From positions 2,794,646 to 2,858,645 of the forward strand of contig CM067561.1 of the NCBI GenBank assembly GCA_034509755.1: DNA of 64,000 nucleotides, read 5' to 3'. A program made the position numbers and the translations under genes. This document shows positions 47,901-58,880 of this stretch, in pieces (the stretch's first letter is position 1; every line of letters begins with the position of its first letter). The notes under the pieces are model-generated. The model was not told the origin of the DNA. It did no database searches and saw only the letters and a program-made list of their open reading frames with translations. This DNA is from Anisodus tanguticus. Lineage: Eukaryota; Streptophyta; Magnoliopsida; Solanales; Solanaceae.

Positions 47901-48169
47901 TTTCAGGTAACCCGGTTCAGCACCAACGCACTAAGCATATTGAAATGGACATTCACTTTGTCCGTGAAAAGGTTGCTAGGGGTCACGTTCGAGTATGCCA
48001 TGTCCCATCTCGTTATCAAGTTGCAGACATCTTTACAAAGGGTCTACCCGCGGTCCTTTTTGAAGATTTTAGGGACAGTCTCAGCGTTCGAAGACCGCCC
48101 GCTATGACTGCGGGGTGTGTTAAATATACAATATACACACAATATACATGTGTGTATATTGTATATTGA
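44909..48169 (+). pseudogene. Ale-type copia pol (protease-integrase-RT-RNase H), broken
   Basis: In order: protease DTGATTHM at the start; integrase with HARLGHPGSS, CQSCSLGK, the DNGKEYDN and NGKAERKIRS acidic residues; reverse transcriptase with QLDVKNSFLHGDL, LYVDDIILT near 47155 and KDLGPLSYFLGI; RNase H ending with TKHIEMDIHFVREKV and ADIFTKGLP. A stop TGA at 45536 replaces Arg. A frame change near 45940 is reversed near 46063. A stop TAG at 46511 replaces Gln. The last 531 codons (46574-48169) are fully open. No gag is encoded, so it could only have moved with help. Confidence 0.92.
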
Positions 48170-48452
48170 CTCTCGGATTCTGCTCCAAATTGGAAGCTCT
48201 CGGTTTTGGAAAAGTTTTGTAAAACAGATTTTAGGTAATATATGTTAGGGTAAATAAACATGTAAGAATATTGTGTATTAGGAAAATATATATGTAGTAT
48301 ATTGTAATGTATTTGTTACCTAAATTAGGATTATACACTACCATAATTGTAGAGTTAGAATTATGGTAAAATAAGATTTTAGGAATAGAATAGGAATATT
48401 TTGTATATACCTATTCAAGTAATGAAAATAATCAAGGAGATTATTTCTTTCA
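48118..48452 (+). repeat. 3' LTR of the gag-less Ale element
   Basis: 335 bp, nearly identical to the 5' LTR apart from a few substitutions and small indels (for example gactctcgg against gactcgg). Preceded by the purine tract gactgcggggtg. Confidence 0.93.
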
Positions 48453-48510
48453 GAAATCATATAAGAAGACTATAATCCATATATTTAAATTGGAGGATTC
48501 TAACACTAGT

Positions 48511-48786
48511 TGTAGATATAAAATGTATAAATAAAAGTGTCATCTCTAATAGCTTAAACTTTTAGTTGAAGTAGTCACGCAATTCTATAGGATATCAGAG
48601 CCCGGAAAAGGTCTTGGATTCGATTCTCACTGCCGCCCATGGACAAAATATTTCGACGTGCTAGGCCAAAGAAAAAAGAATTAGGCCACACATGAGAAGG
48701 CGTGTTCTAGACATAAATATGTAAATAAAGGTGCCTCGCCTCGAACAGCTTGAGCTCTTAGTTGAGGTGGTTATACAATTCAATAG
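48511..48786 (+). mobile_element. TRIM (miniature LTR retrotransposon) candidate
   Basis: Two direct repeats of about 80-84 bp lie at 48511-48590 and 48703-48786 (shared aacagcttgagctcttagtt / aatagcttaaacttttagtt and a cacgcaattct / tacaattcaa end). The left repeat is followed by gatatcagagcccgg, a near match to the tRNA-Met primer site. The right repeat is preceded by a purine-rich catgagaaggcg. The internal part is only about 110 bp and non-coding. Confidence 0.6.
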
Positions 48787-49614
48787 TGGGCAAGTAATTT
48801 TGGAACTGGATGCATCTTCTTGACCATCTTTGCATGCAAATACCTTAGAAACCAAAATTATGGGTGCTATTCACAAAATTTATTTGTTTGTTACTGAATG
48901 GTTCTTCCTTCTGTTCTTCTAAAAATCATCTTGTGAAGTATGAAGGCACTTAAACCATCACAATTTGGGTAAGTCAGAAATTGCAGTTGCAAAGTTAGAG
49001 AAGTAATGATTCAGAAGATAGTTTTTCTTATGTCATGATCATGCATTAAATTTTGAGAAATCTACTGGAAAGTTTTGCATTCATGCATCCTTTTTCTTAA
49101 AAATCTTAGTATCTTCTTTGTTGAAGTCAAAATTCTCGTGCTTGTCTTCATTGCCCCTCTGCTTTCCATTTTGGGGTAGTAAGGGAATTATTGTAGAATA
49201 AAACTAGGCTGTTATGTTTCTTTGCCTCAAAATGCTGTTGCATTTATTTCTGGTATATGTATTTTGTGGAAAAGTTCAATTTTCTAAATGTGATGTCCTT
49301 CAGAATGATATAATATAAGCATTTGACTATAATAAACTGATTGAGTGAAAGTCTTTCTTGCTTGTGTAGTCTTATCTTTCTTGCGTGGGTTATTGTATTG
49401 AATTATTTCTGTTGGAAGTCATTTCCCTTTTTCTAACTGAATATTGCTGACTAAAGTTTTCTGTAAAATTCATCTAAATTGGTTCTTCTCGAAGTGTTTT
49501 GAATATCTTCTAGTCTGGTGTCTGCTAATTTTACATCTATGCACAAGCTGCCTTCCATGTTTCTTATGCTGTTTAGCCAGGAATTCTACGTGTGGTAAAA
49601 AATGAGGTTGTGCG
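48787..49614 (+). other. ARI intron between elements
   Basis: No coding homology or element recognised. Confidence 0.5.
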
Positions 49615-50183
49615 TGTTGATGTTTGAATAGAATGTGGGGTATTGTTGGAACTTGTATGGAATTAAGAAGAAATAAAGTGATCAACGGACAGAAAATTCG
49701 AATCAAAGGTTGCAACTTTTCACAACAATTACAACATTTGGTATGAATGACTGTAACTGTTCATATGCTACTCTATATAAAAAATGTTGATCACTTGGTT
49801 GGAAGAATATACAACAAGACAGAAAAACTACAATCAATCAGTTTTTTTCACAATTAATGATTTAAGATTGTGGCTTCTACTTCTTCTTCAAAACAAGTTT
49901 CTGAAGAACACATATAGTAAATTCGCCAGAAGTGAAGTTCTTGTGCTAGAACTCTCACTTATATAGTTGTATCCTCTAGACAGACGTCCGTAAAACTGCA
50001 GCACAAGTGGAGGCGAATTTTTGTCTTAGGACACTGCATCAAGCAGACCTCTATCGACACCAAGTTAGTATGTGTTTTCAATTTGCTGAATTCATTGTTG
50101 TTGATTTCAAGTTATTTTGAGTTACTATTATATTATTGTGCTCAATTCATTTCATCATTGATGATACTAGATTGACACTAACA
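49615..50183 (+). repeat. 5' LTR of the complete-length copia
   Basis: 569 bp. It begins TGTTGATGTTTGAATAG, then repeats a purine-tract-like atgtggggtat and a second TGTTGGAAC start 28 bases in. TATA-like ctctatataaaa lies at about 49770. It ends with ctaaca. Confidence 0.92.
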
Positions 50184-50290
50184 ATCTAAGACAAAAATTA
50201 TTCAAAAAAAAAAAACAAAATCAGATTTTTTTTTCTGATTTGTTGAGGTTGCAAAATTTTTCAAAGAATTCAATTTCCTGATTTGCAAAG

Positions 50291-53200
50291 ATGGATCAAT
50301 GTGGATCGTCAATGGTGAAAAACCATGTTGAGACACTTGAGAAATTCAAAGGTTCTGATTTCAAACGCTGGCAACATAAGATGTTGTTCTACTTGACAAC
50401 TCTTCACGTGGCAAACGTATTGATTGTTGAGGCTCCTATGGCTTTGCCAGAAGGAGAAGGGGAGAATACTCCGACTGATGCGGAGAAGGCTGAAAGGCTG
50501 AAAGACATTCAAACTTGGGAAAGTCAAGAGTTTCTTTGCAGAAACTATATTTTCAATGCCTTGGATGATTCTCTCTACGACATCTACTCCACGTTCAGAA
50601 CGGCACGGGAGTTGTGCCAATCATTGGAGAACAAGTACAAAACTGAGGTTGCTTGTTCCAAAAAGTTTGTCATCGGAAAGTTTCTGAACTTTAAGATGAG
50701 TGATGCCAAGGTGGTTGTCAAGCAAGTGGAGGAACTCCAAATCATTGTTCATGAGTTAGAGGTTGAAGGTATGGGCCTTAACTCGAATTTCCTTGTTGGT
50801 GCTATTATTGAGAAATTACCTCCCTCATGGAAGGATTTTAAGGTTTATCTTAAGCATCTAACCGAGGAAATGAATTTTGAGCTATTGTTTCTGAAAATTC
50901 GAGTTGAAAAGGATAACCGGAAGAATGAAAAGGTAGATGATGTTTCATTGGAGCCTAATGCCAACATGGTTGAAGGCAATGCTTCTAAGGCCAAGTTTCA
51001 GAAAGGCAAGGGCAAATTTAATGGTGCCAAACCATCTTTTGCAACCGGGAGGAATGCATTCGCCCCACAAAGGACCAATGCCTTCAAGAAACCACAACCA
51101 GGACTCTGTTGGGTATGTGGCAAACCTGGACACAGAGCAAAAGATTGTCGCCTTTGCAAGAATCAAGGTGGTGGTGTTGGAGGTTCGAGTAATGTCAACC
51201 AATTCAACCGGGTTGAAACTAAAAACCAATTCATTGGGGTTGTGGCGGCTCAAGCAAATCTGGTTACAAATTTAACCGATTGGTAGACGGACACGGGTGC
51301 TACACTGCACGAATGTTCTGAAAGGGATATGTTTTCATCCTACCATGCCATCAAGGATGGAGAACCATTGTTCGTAGGGAATGCCGCTTCTGTGAAAGTG
51401 GAAGGGAAAGGGAAGGTGACTTTACAACTCACTTCCGGGAATGATCTTGTGCTCACTAATGTGTTGCACGTGCCTGAGATTTGTAAGAATTTGATTTCTG
51501 GGCCTGTTCTTAGTAACAAGGGCTTCAAAATTGTATTTGAATCTGACAAATTTGTACTCACCAAGGGTGGGTTGTATGTAGGGAAGGGTTACCTCAGTGA
51601 GGGACTCTTCAAACTATCCGTTGTACCTACTAAGGCAATTGCCATTATTAATGAAAATGCAGGCACTAGCACTGCTTCTATGTATATGGTTGATTCCCCT
51701 TATTTATGGCATTCACGATTAGGCCATGTTAATTATCGTTCTTTACAAAGAATGGTGAAGTTAGGCATATTGCCAAATTGCTCTATGAACAAAATGACTA
51801 AGTGTGGAGTTTGCATAGAATTAAAAATATGTAAGTCATCCTCATAAATCTGTAGTGAAATCAAATGAAGTGCTTGGTTTAATTCATAGTGATTTATGTG
51901 ATTACCAAGCAACCCCATCTCGTGGAGGAAAGAATTACTATATATCATTCATAGATGATTGCAGTAAATTTTGTTATGTATACTTAATACATACCAAAGA
52001 TGAGGCTTTGAACATGTTTAAAACATACAAAGCAGAAGTGGAAAAGCAACTTGACAAAAGAATTAAGATTCTAAGGTCAGACAGAGGTGGTGAATATCAA
52101 TCAAATGAGTTCAAAGAATTTTGTTCTACTCATGGTATAGTTCATCAAACCACTGCGCCATATACTACAAAAAAAAATGGAGTTGTCGAACGTAAAAATA
52201 GAACATTGAAGAATATGATGAATTCAATGTTGATTAGTTCGAGTGCACCCCTTAGTCTATGGGGTGAGGCGTTAATTACTGCAAATATGATATTGAACAA
52301 AATTCCTCAAAAGAAAAATGACCAATCTCCCTATGAGTTATGGAGAGGAAGATCGCCTACTTTCAAACGGTTGAAAGTGTGGGGTTGCCTAGCGAAAGTT
52401 CAAGTTCCCTTACCAAAGAGAACTAAACTTTGACCAAAAACGGTGGATTGCATATATATTGGTCATGCCACTAATAGTGCAGCGTATAAGTTTTTGGTGT
52501 ATCATTCCGATGTTGAAGGTATTCACAAAAACACGCTTATGGAATCTGTTGAAGCAAAAAATTTTAAGGATATTTTTCCTTACAAAGACAAGGATAAAAG
52601 TGTTCCTAATCATAAGAAAAGGACATTGCCTCAAGATGAGTCAAACCAAAACACTAATAATGATGAAAATCTTACTTCATCTGTTCAAGAAAAAATCTCT
52701 GAACCAAGGTGGAGTAAACGTGGTAAAATTTCCAAAGATTTTGGACCGGACTTCATGACCTTTTCCGTTGAAGGAGAACCTCAAACATATAGGGCTGCTA
52801 TGGAATCATCCGAAGCACCTTATTGGAAAGAGGCTATTCAACGTGAGGTAGAATCCATTGTGCAAAATAATACATGGATATTGGTTGATCTCCCTCCGGG
52901 ACAAAAACCACTAGGCCATAAATGGATTTTCAAACTGAAATTAAGGCCTGATGGTACTATAGAAAAATACAAAGCTCGTATAGTAGCCAAAGGGTTTCGA
53001 CAAAAAGACGGTGTAGATTTCTTTGATACCTACTCACCAGTAACGAGAATTATGTCTATAAGAACGTTAATTGCTATAGCGGTGATTCACAATTTGGAAA
53101 TACACCAAATGGATGTGAAGACCGCATTCTTGAATGGTGAATTAGATGAAGAAATTTACATGGAACAACCCGAAGGGTTTGTTGTTAAAGGTCAAGAATG

Positions 53201-54317
53201 AAAGGTTTGCAAATTTATTAAGTCTTTATACGGACTTAAACAAGCTCCAAAGCAATGGCATGAAAAGTTTGATAATACGTTATTATCAAATGGTTTTCAA
53301 ATAAATGAATGTGATAAATGTGTCTACATTAAACAATGTAAAGATGCATGTGTCATTATATGCTTATATGTTGATGATATGCTAATTATGGGAACAGATA
53401 AAGATGTAATTAACCAAACTAAGAAGATGTTGCATGCCGCTTTTGATATGAAAGATATGGGAATAGCGGATGTCATTCTTGGTATTAGAATTCAAAAGAA
53501 TTCTGATGGATACATCTTAACACAATCCCATTATGTTGAAAAGGTCCTCAGAAAATTTGGACACTATGATGATCGACTGGTTGTTACACCATTTGATCCC
53601 GCTAGTCACCTTAAGAAGAATGAAGGTGAAAGTGTGTCTCAATTGGAGTATACACAAGTTCTTGGAAGCTTGATGTACATAATGAATTGTACGAGACCGG
53701 ATTTAGCATATACAGTGAGTCGACTAAGTCGATACTCACATAATCCTGGAAAGGATCATTGGTTTGCACTAAGACGAGCACTCCGATATCTACAGCATAC
53801 AATGAATTATGGATTGCATTATACAAAATATCCTCCTGTGTTAGAAAGATATTGTGATGCTAATTGGATGTCCAACCAGTCGGAAAGTAAGTCCACAAGT
53901 GGTTATGTATTTACACTTGGTGGAGCGTCGGTATCTTGGAAATCATCAAAGCAAACGGTAAATATGCGATCAACTATGGAAGCAGAGTTTGTAGCCTTAA
54001 ACAAAGCTGCAGAAGAGGCAGAATGGCTCATAAACTTCTTAGAAGGTATTCCGTTGTAGACAAAGCCTGTGACAGCCATTTGCATACATTGTGATAGTAT
54101 GGCTGCCCTGATGAGGGCAAAGAATCATATATACAATGGCAAGTCGAGACATATAAGGCGACGTCATAATACAATACGAAGCTTGCTGAAGAATGGAATT
54201 ATTTCCATTGATTATGTGAGATCAAAGGACAATATAGCGGATCCTTTGACAAAAGGCCTTAACAGAGAGCAAGTCGTATTTACATCGAGGGGAATGAGCT
54301 TAAAGCCAACACAATGA
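50291..54317 (+). pseudogene. Ty1-copia gag-pol polyprotein, broken
   Basis: gag runs from Met 50291 with the UBN2-type capsid region (FKGSDFKRWQHKMLFYL) and a zinc knuckle CWVCGKPGHRAKDC near 51110. The protease DTGATLHEC follows a TAG at 51284 that replaces Trp. Integrase shows HSRLGHVNYRSL, RSDRGGEYQSNEF and KKNGVVERKNRTL. Reverse transcriptase shows QMDVKTAFLNGELDEEIYM, KSLYGLKQAP and LYVDDMLI. RNase H shows KSTSGYVFTLGGA and ends KSRHIRRRHNTIRSL and ADPLTKGL. Lesions are TAG 51284, a frame change near 51840, TGA 52431, TGA 53199 and TAG 54057. Two of the stops replace Trp and one probably replaces Arg. Confidence 0.93.
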
Positions 54318-54878
54318 GTCGTTAATTGGCGGAAACCTAACCTATCATAATTTGAGATCCCATGGTTTAGGTTCAATAGGAAAACTAGTTGGGGAAGACT
54401 CAAGGAGCATAAAACACACATATGCTCATTCCTATGGTGTACTAAGTGTGTTAATCCGTTGATGTTTTAAGGGCTGAATCTTATTCTTAATAATACTAAA
54501 AGCCTATGGTGGGATAGTACGGACTATTCTTGTTTGGTATTACCTATATGAGATTAATGTGGGGTCGCATCTGGGAGAACCGATATGGCTACGTTCTCTA
54601 GAAAATCTCACGAAGGAGTTGTTCACGATCGAAATGAACACAACCGTAAGAATTGCAATATGTTGATATGATCTGTGTGATACTTGTTGTCTTGATTTAC
54701 TACAAAACGTGAATAGTTCAAGACATTTCGTCCACTATTTCACAAAGTAGATCCGATAGGTAGTCACTACGAACGGTTCAAGTCCACAAGACACCTTTTC
54801 TGATGCATGTCATATTGCGTTTTTCAGAAATAACGAAAAGTTCCTTATTATCTTATTTTCTATCCAAATGTGGGGTAT

Positions 54879-55471
54879 TGTTGATGTTTGAATAGAAAAT
54901 GTGGGGTATTGTTGGAACTTGTATGGAATTAAGAAGAAATAAAGTGATCAACAGACAGAAAATTCGAATCAAAGGTTGCAACTTTTCACAAAGGTTGCAA
55001 CTTTTCAGAACAATTACAACCTTTGGTATGAATGGCTGTAACTGTTCATATGCTACTCTATATAAAGAATGTTGATCACTTGGTTGGAAGAATATACAAC
55101 AAGACAGAAAAACTACAATCAATCAGTTTTTTTCACAATTAATGATTTAAGATTGTGGCTTCTACTTCTTCTTCTTCAAAACAAGTTTCTGAAGAACACA
55201 TTTAGTAAATTCGCCAGAAGTGAAGTTCTTGTGCTAGAACTCTCACTTAGATAGTTGTATCCTCTAGACAGACGTCCGTAAAACTGCAGCACAAGTGGGG
55301 GCGAATTTTTGTCTTAGGACACTGCATCAAGCAGACCTCTATCAACACCAAGTTAGTATGTGTTTTCAATTTGCTGAATTCATTGTTGTTGATTTCAAGT
55401 TATTTTGAGTTACTATTATATTATTGTGCTCAATTCATTTCATCATTGATGATACTAGATTGACACTAACA
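54879..55471 (+). repeat. 3' LTR of the complete-length copia
   Basis: 593 bp, preceded by the purine tract aaatgtggggtat. It differs from the 5' LTR by about nine substitutions, a short tandem duplication (aaggttgcaacttttca, about 54974-55000) and a three-base cttcttctt gain. Confidence 0.92.
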
Positions 55472-56254
55472 GTGCGCATGCAAGAGAAAGAGTTGGGGTT
55501 GCCACCTCCCTTTCAACCTAACATGTAGTACTTGTTTTTATCTTAAATTTGGAAAGGTTTTACAGTAATTCTACGTTGCAGCTTGAGAAGTTGAGTGACA
55601 AACAGTGTCAACCTGAATCACAGCTCAAATTTATAATAGATGTCTGGCTTCAGGTAATGTAAATCATTTGCATTATATAATAGAACAGTCTCCCTCTCCC
55701 TTAATACATGTAGTTGTACTGATTGCGCCCAAAACTTCGCAGATAGTTGAATGTAGACGTGTGCTAAAATGGACATATGCATATGGTTATTATTTGCCTT
55801 AGCATGAACATGCCAAGAGGCAGTTCTTTTAGTAATTACAAGGTCTGCTCTTCCCTTTTGGAATATATTCAGATGTCTGATTTTCTCTACTGAGGCACTT
55901 ATCCTTAGTGCCTTAGGTGAGGCTGAATCTGGACTTGAACGGCTTTCATCAGTGTGCGGAGAAGGAACTCCAAGTATACCTTGATGCAGATGGTCTATTG
56001 AAAGACTTTAATGAGTTCAGGACGAAGCTGGCAGGGCTTACAAGGTGATTCCAAATTAAAACATCCTTCAGTTTTGGTTCTTTATCTTGGCTGATGAATT
56101 TAGTTCTCAACATGATGGTTGAAATACTGCTCGCTGAATTTTTTCTAATTTTGTATCTGGAGAGTAATAATGCCCCGTGATTTATTTTTAAAAGGCCCAG
56201 TCTCATAGTGAGCAATTTCTTCTCCTGGAGGACGGGAGTCAAATTTTGCGGACA

Positions 56255-56327
56255 CATAGACCCTTGTGGTCTGGCCCTTCCCCGGACCCCGCGCATAGCG
56301 GGAGCTTAGTGCACCGGACTGCCCTTT
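56255..56327 (+). mobile_element. Au-like SINE, 3' part
   Basis: The segment atagacccttgtggtctggc, then ccttccccggaccccgcgca and tagtgcaccggactgcccttt is the characteristic 3' half of the Au SINE family. The tRNA-like head is not recognisable upstream. It lies in the last ARI intron. Confidence 0.75.
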
Positions 56328-56821
56328 ACATAGATATGCTAAATGAATGAAAATCACGGCACTTTTTTTTTCCTGTGGTAGAGCTATGTTGCTACTCAGG
56401 GGCAGATGGACGCGAAATACTTGTGCCAAAAGTAGAAAAGTCACATTACATTTCTATTCCTGTGGTAAAACTATGGTGCTTTTGAGGGGGCAGATGGACA
56501 CAATTTGATGCCTTCAACTACTAAGAAATTCACACTACCTTCTATCCCCGATGAAAGTGGGATTGCAGGCGAACATATTAGGAATTTGGGGTTTAATGTT
56601 TCTCAAGGATCACTAGAAGCTCAGTCTCAAAAAAAAAAAGTATCACTAGAAGCTTGCCGAAAATGCTGCTTACTTTGGCAAATGATTTAGGCAAGGTTGA
56701 TATGGTTGGAAGCTTCTCTCTAGAACGATGATGTATTTAACCAATGGTTACGATATTCCACCTGAAAAATCAACCTTGTGTTGTATACGTCTTAGGTGGT
56801 TTATTTCAGTTTTTTTAGTAT

Positions 56822-57001
56822 GTGGTGTTCAGACCAGCTTACCCGCACTTCGACTATTTCAGGGTACCTGAGTTTGCCCACCAAATTAGGCAGATTGGAA
56901 AAAATCCCAAGTTTCTTTTGTCTTTACTGGATTTGAATCCCGATCTCCTAGATTTACTTACACCCATTTCGTGAGCCACTGGGCATGCCCTTGGGTGCTT
57001 T
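56822..57001 (-). mobile_element. SolS-like tRNA-derived SINE
   Basis: The reverse strand starts near AGCACCCAAGGGCATGCCCA and has a B-box-like GGATTCAAATCC about 60 bases in. It contains CAATCTGCCTAATTTGGTGG and GGTACCCTGAAATAGTCGAA and ends CTGGTCTGAACACCACA, the order of solanaceous SolS SINEs. About 180 bp, diverged, in an ARI intron. Confidence 0.7.
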
Positions 57002-57815
57002 AATTTCGGGATTAATTACAATAAAGGTCAGTTATACTTGTAGTGGTGGGAAACAATTCTGGCTTGACTTTCATAGGGAACCCTTCTGCTAGAATTCTAG
57101 CAGAAACGAAAGGTAGAGACCCGTACTCAGCAAGTGATTAGACAAAGTTCTCTTTAAGTTGGAAAACTGCTGATAGCAACTTAGTTCTTTGATCTTCCAT
57201 TCAAACTGGGATTCTTTGAGCTTCCTATTCAAGCTGTTATCTGCCATAAACCCAATTTATGGCATTTTTTGGTGTTAGCTTAGGTCCCATTATGGAGCTA
57301 GCAGAAGGTTATTTGTAATGCATAATTTCAGTGGTAGACAACTAGCATGATTGTTTCTTTTGTTGATAAAATGATTCCTTTTCAAGGTTGCCTGTCCTTG
57401 ACTTTCAATTAAATTTGCATCCATAGGGTTCTCTTTTCTTTGCATTTGCACCAAAATAAACAGATCATTTCATCTGGTCCGGTTGGTTTCTTTTAGAAAG
57501 AATAGGAAAGTAACAGTCGTAATCCATTTTGTTCTGTGTGATCAGTGTGACTCGAAATTTCTGTGAGAATCTGGTCCGAGCTTTAGAAAATGGCCTCTCG
57601 GATATGGATTCTCGTGGTGCATGCAGCAGAACAGCAAGCTCGAAAACCTGGGTGGTGGAAGTGGCAAGGTAAAAGGCAGTAGAGGCAAGGGAACTGCATC
57701 TAGGTCAGTCAGTTCCAGAAACATGGATGATTCAGGACATTGGTCTTGTGAGTACTGTACGTATGCCAATGCTCGATCTGCAAATGTGTGCCAGATGTGC
57801 CAGCAACACCGTTGA

Positions 57816-58140
57816 AACCATTGAGTTAGCCCTGCTTCAGTTGAAAAATCCAATACTCATTATGTACTGGTCGTGCTGACCGAGCCCGACCACAATGGAG
57901 GATATGGTCATGCAATTCATGAACATCCTGAATATGGATTTTGGAAACCAACACAAGTATGAAAGGCGAAGGACGAGAAGATGGCATCCAGTTGAAAAGC
58001 CTTTGTGTCTTCCTGGAGATGATATGTATTATCTGTTCATCTTTATGACTTGTATCTGTTGTAACAATGTGGTGATTTATTTCGTTTGCTGATTATATTA
58101 GAATATTAAATCCCCAATTATTCAAGCCTTCTATGTAGTA
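57816..58140 (+). other. Probable 3' UTR of the ARI pseudogene
   Basis: This is mixed-composition sequence directly after the ARI stop, with T-rich segments and aatattaaat near 58105 as a possible degenerate poly(A) signal. A 65-codon frame at 57895 has no recognised homology. Inferred from position only. Confidence 0.4.
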
Positions 58141-58880
58141 GTCTTTTGAGTATGTCCCCGCATTAATGAGTAAATTTTTAAAACTTACATCTAGAAAGTA
58201 AAAAAGAAAAAGTTTAAGTTTCGAAAATGATGCATGTTTTCATTTAGCTAGCTTAATAAAGAGAAATCACGCCCCACATAAGGTAAACATTTTATTTGGA
58301 CACTACTAAATTATTTAGGTTGTACCAAATTTTTTAATCTTGCACATTACTCACCTTGGAACGGCTTTAGACGTGTGGTGTATGAAGCTTAATATAGTTG
58401 AAGTTCAGGCAAAAATGATTAAACTTTAACAACATATGGTAATAGTCATATGACGCCTTAAACATATAGTCTAAAGTTAGACTTTGTCAAGACTAACTTC
58501 ATACACTCCATGTTTAAAGTTATTTCGAAGTGATAGATATGAAAAAAATTATAAACATAGGCATAACTTAAAGAGATTTTTACCCTCCATGATCATCTGA
58601 AAATATAGGTTCATTTTGTTTATAAGGTTGAGCCATGTGATATAGAGGGCAAATCTTTCAATCTTCCATAATAATTATCGGACAAAGAAATTTGGTGGCA
58701 AAGTGGGAAATGATAGCCAGGTGATAGCAATGAAAGTTTCAACTTCAGGATCAAACCAAGGTTCCAATTTAAGGGGCCTAATATAATAATACATGTTTAT
58801 GTATTTGATATATAGAGAACGCAGGCTTAGACAGTATATGCAAATAATCCTCTTGAAGAGATAATCTAATTACACCAACA
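58141..58880. other. Intergenic stretch without recognised content
   Basis: Nothing recognised on either strand. Confidence 0.5.

Larger units (their letters stand above)
44540..48452 (+). mobile_element. Ty1-copia element of the Ale/Retrofit type, gag deleted
   Basis: The 5' LTR (44540-44881) and 3' LTR (48118-48452) both start TGTTAAATATAC and end TTATTTCTTTCA. Flanks are GAAAT at 44535-44539 and at 48453-48457, a perfect target duplication. The primer site TGGTATCAGAG follows the 5' LTR at 44882. Within about 15 bases the sequence jumps to the protease (WTPEPL-frame/MDTGATTHM), so the whole gag present in the related copy at 60984-61900 is missing. It inserted into an ARI intron in the sense orientation. 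Confidence 0.93.
49615..55471 (+). mobile_element. Complete-length Ty1-copia element, inactive
   Basis: The 5' LTR (49615-50183) and 3' LTR (54879-55471) both begin TGTTGATGTTTG and end GACACTAACA. GTGCG flanks the element at 49610-49614 and 55472-55476. gag and pol lie in one long frame with five interruptions. LTRs differ at roughly nine bases plus small indels, suggesting moderate age. It lies in the same ARI intron as the Ale element, sense to the gene. The site after the 5' LTR (atctaagacaaaaatt) is not the usual tRNA-Met primer match. The lineage was not assigned. Confidence 0.93.
26369..57815 (+). pseudogene. ARI: ARIADNE-type RBR E3 ubiquitin ligase pseudogene (ARI7/ARI8-like)
   Basis: Intact ARIADNE proteins accept ubiquitin from an E2 on a RING2 cysteine and pass it to substrates. 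Here about 1.55 kb of exon sequence lies in 13 recognised pieces with GT/AG borders: 26369-26493, 26806-26908, 27052-27142, 27677-27850, 28480-28584, 28683-28757 plus 31044-31057, 42013-42121, 42526-42616, 42719-42808, 55582-55653, 55743-55842, 55917-56044 and 57546-57815. Domains run in order RING1, IBR, RING2, helical region, C-terminal RanBP2-type zinc finger. The acidic first exon and a short exon after 42808 were not found. Lesions are stops at 26906, 55800 and 55830-55835, frame changes near 27705, 42056, 55943 and 57641, and an LINE in an exon. Retained introns show it is not a processed copy. Some frame changes could be sequencing errors, but the LINE is real. Confidence 0.88.
55582..57815 (+). 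pseudogene. ARI: ARI pseudogene exons: C-terminal helices and RanBP2-type zinc finger
   Basis: Exon 55582-55653 encodes LEKLSDKQCQPESQLKF. Exon 55743-55842 encodes IVECRRVLKWTYAYGYYLP followed by TAG (55800), then HEHAKRQFF followed by TAG-TAA (55830-55835). Exon 55917-56044 has an extra T near 55943. Exon 57546-57815 lacks one A near 57641 and then reads openly through SGHWSCEYCTYANARSANVC to the stop, a complete C-x2-C-x10-C-x2-C zinc finger. The preserved exon-intron structure argues against retroposition. Confidence 0.87.

Noticed and set aside
26369..57815. A functional ARIADNE gene with very long introns
   Set aside because: A LINE interrupts an exon, a stop precedes RING1, two further stops lie in a C-terminal exon and one exon is not found. 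Sequencing error cannot explain the LINE.
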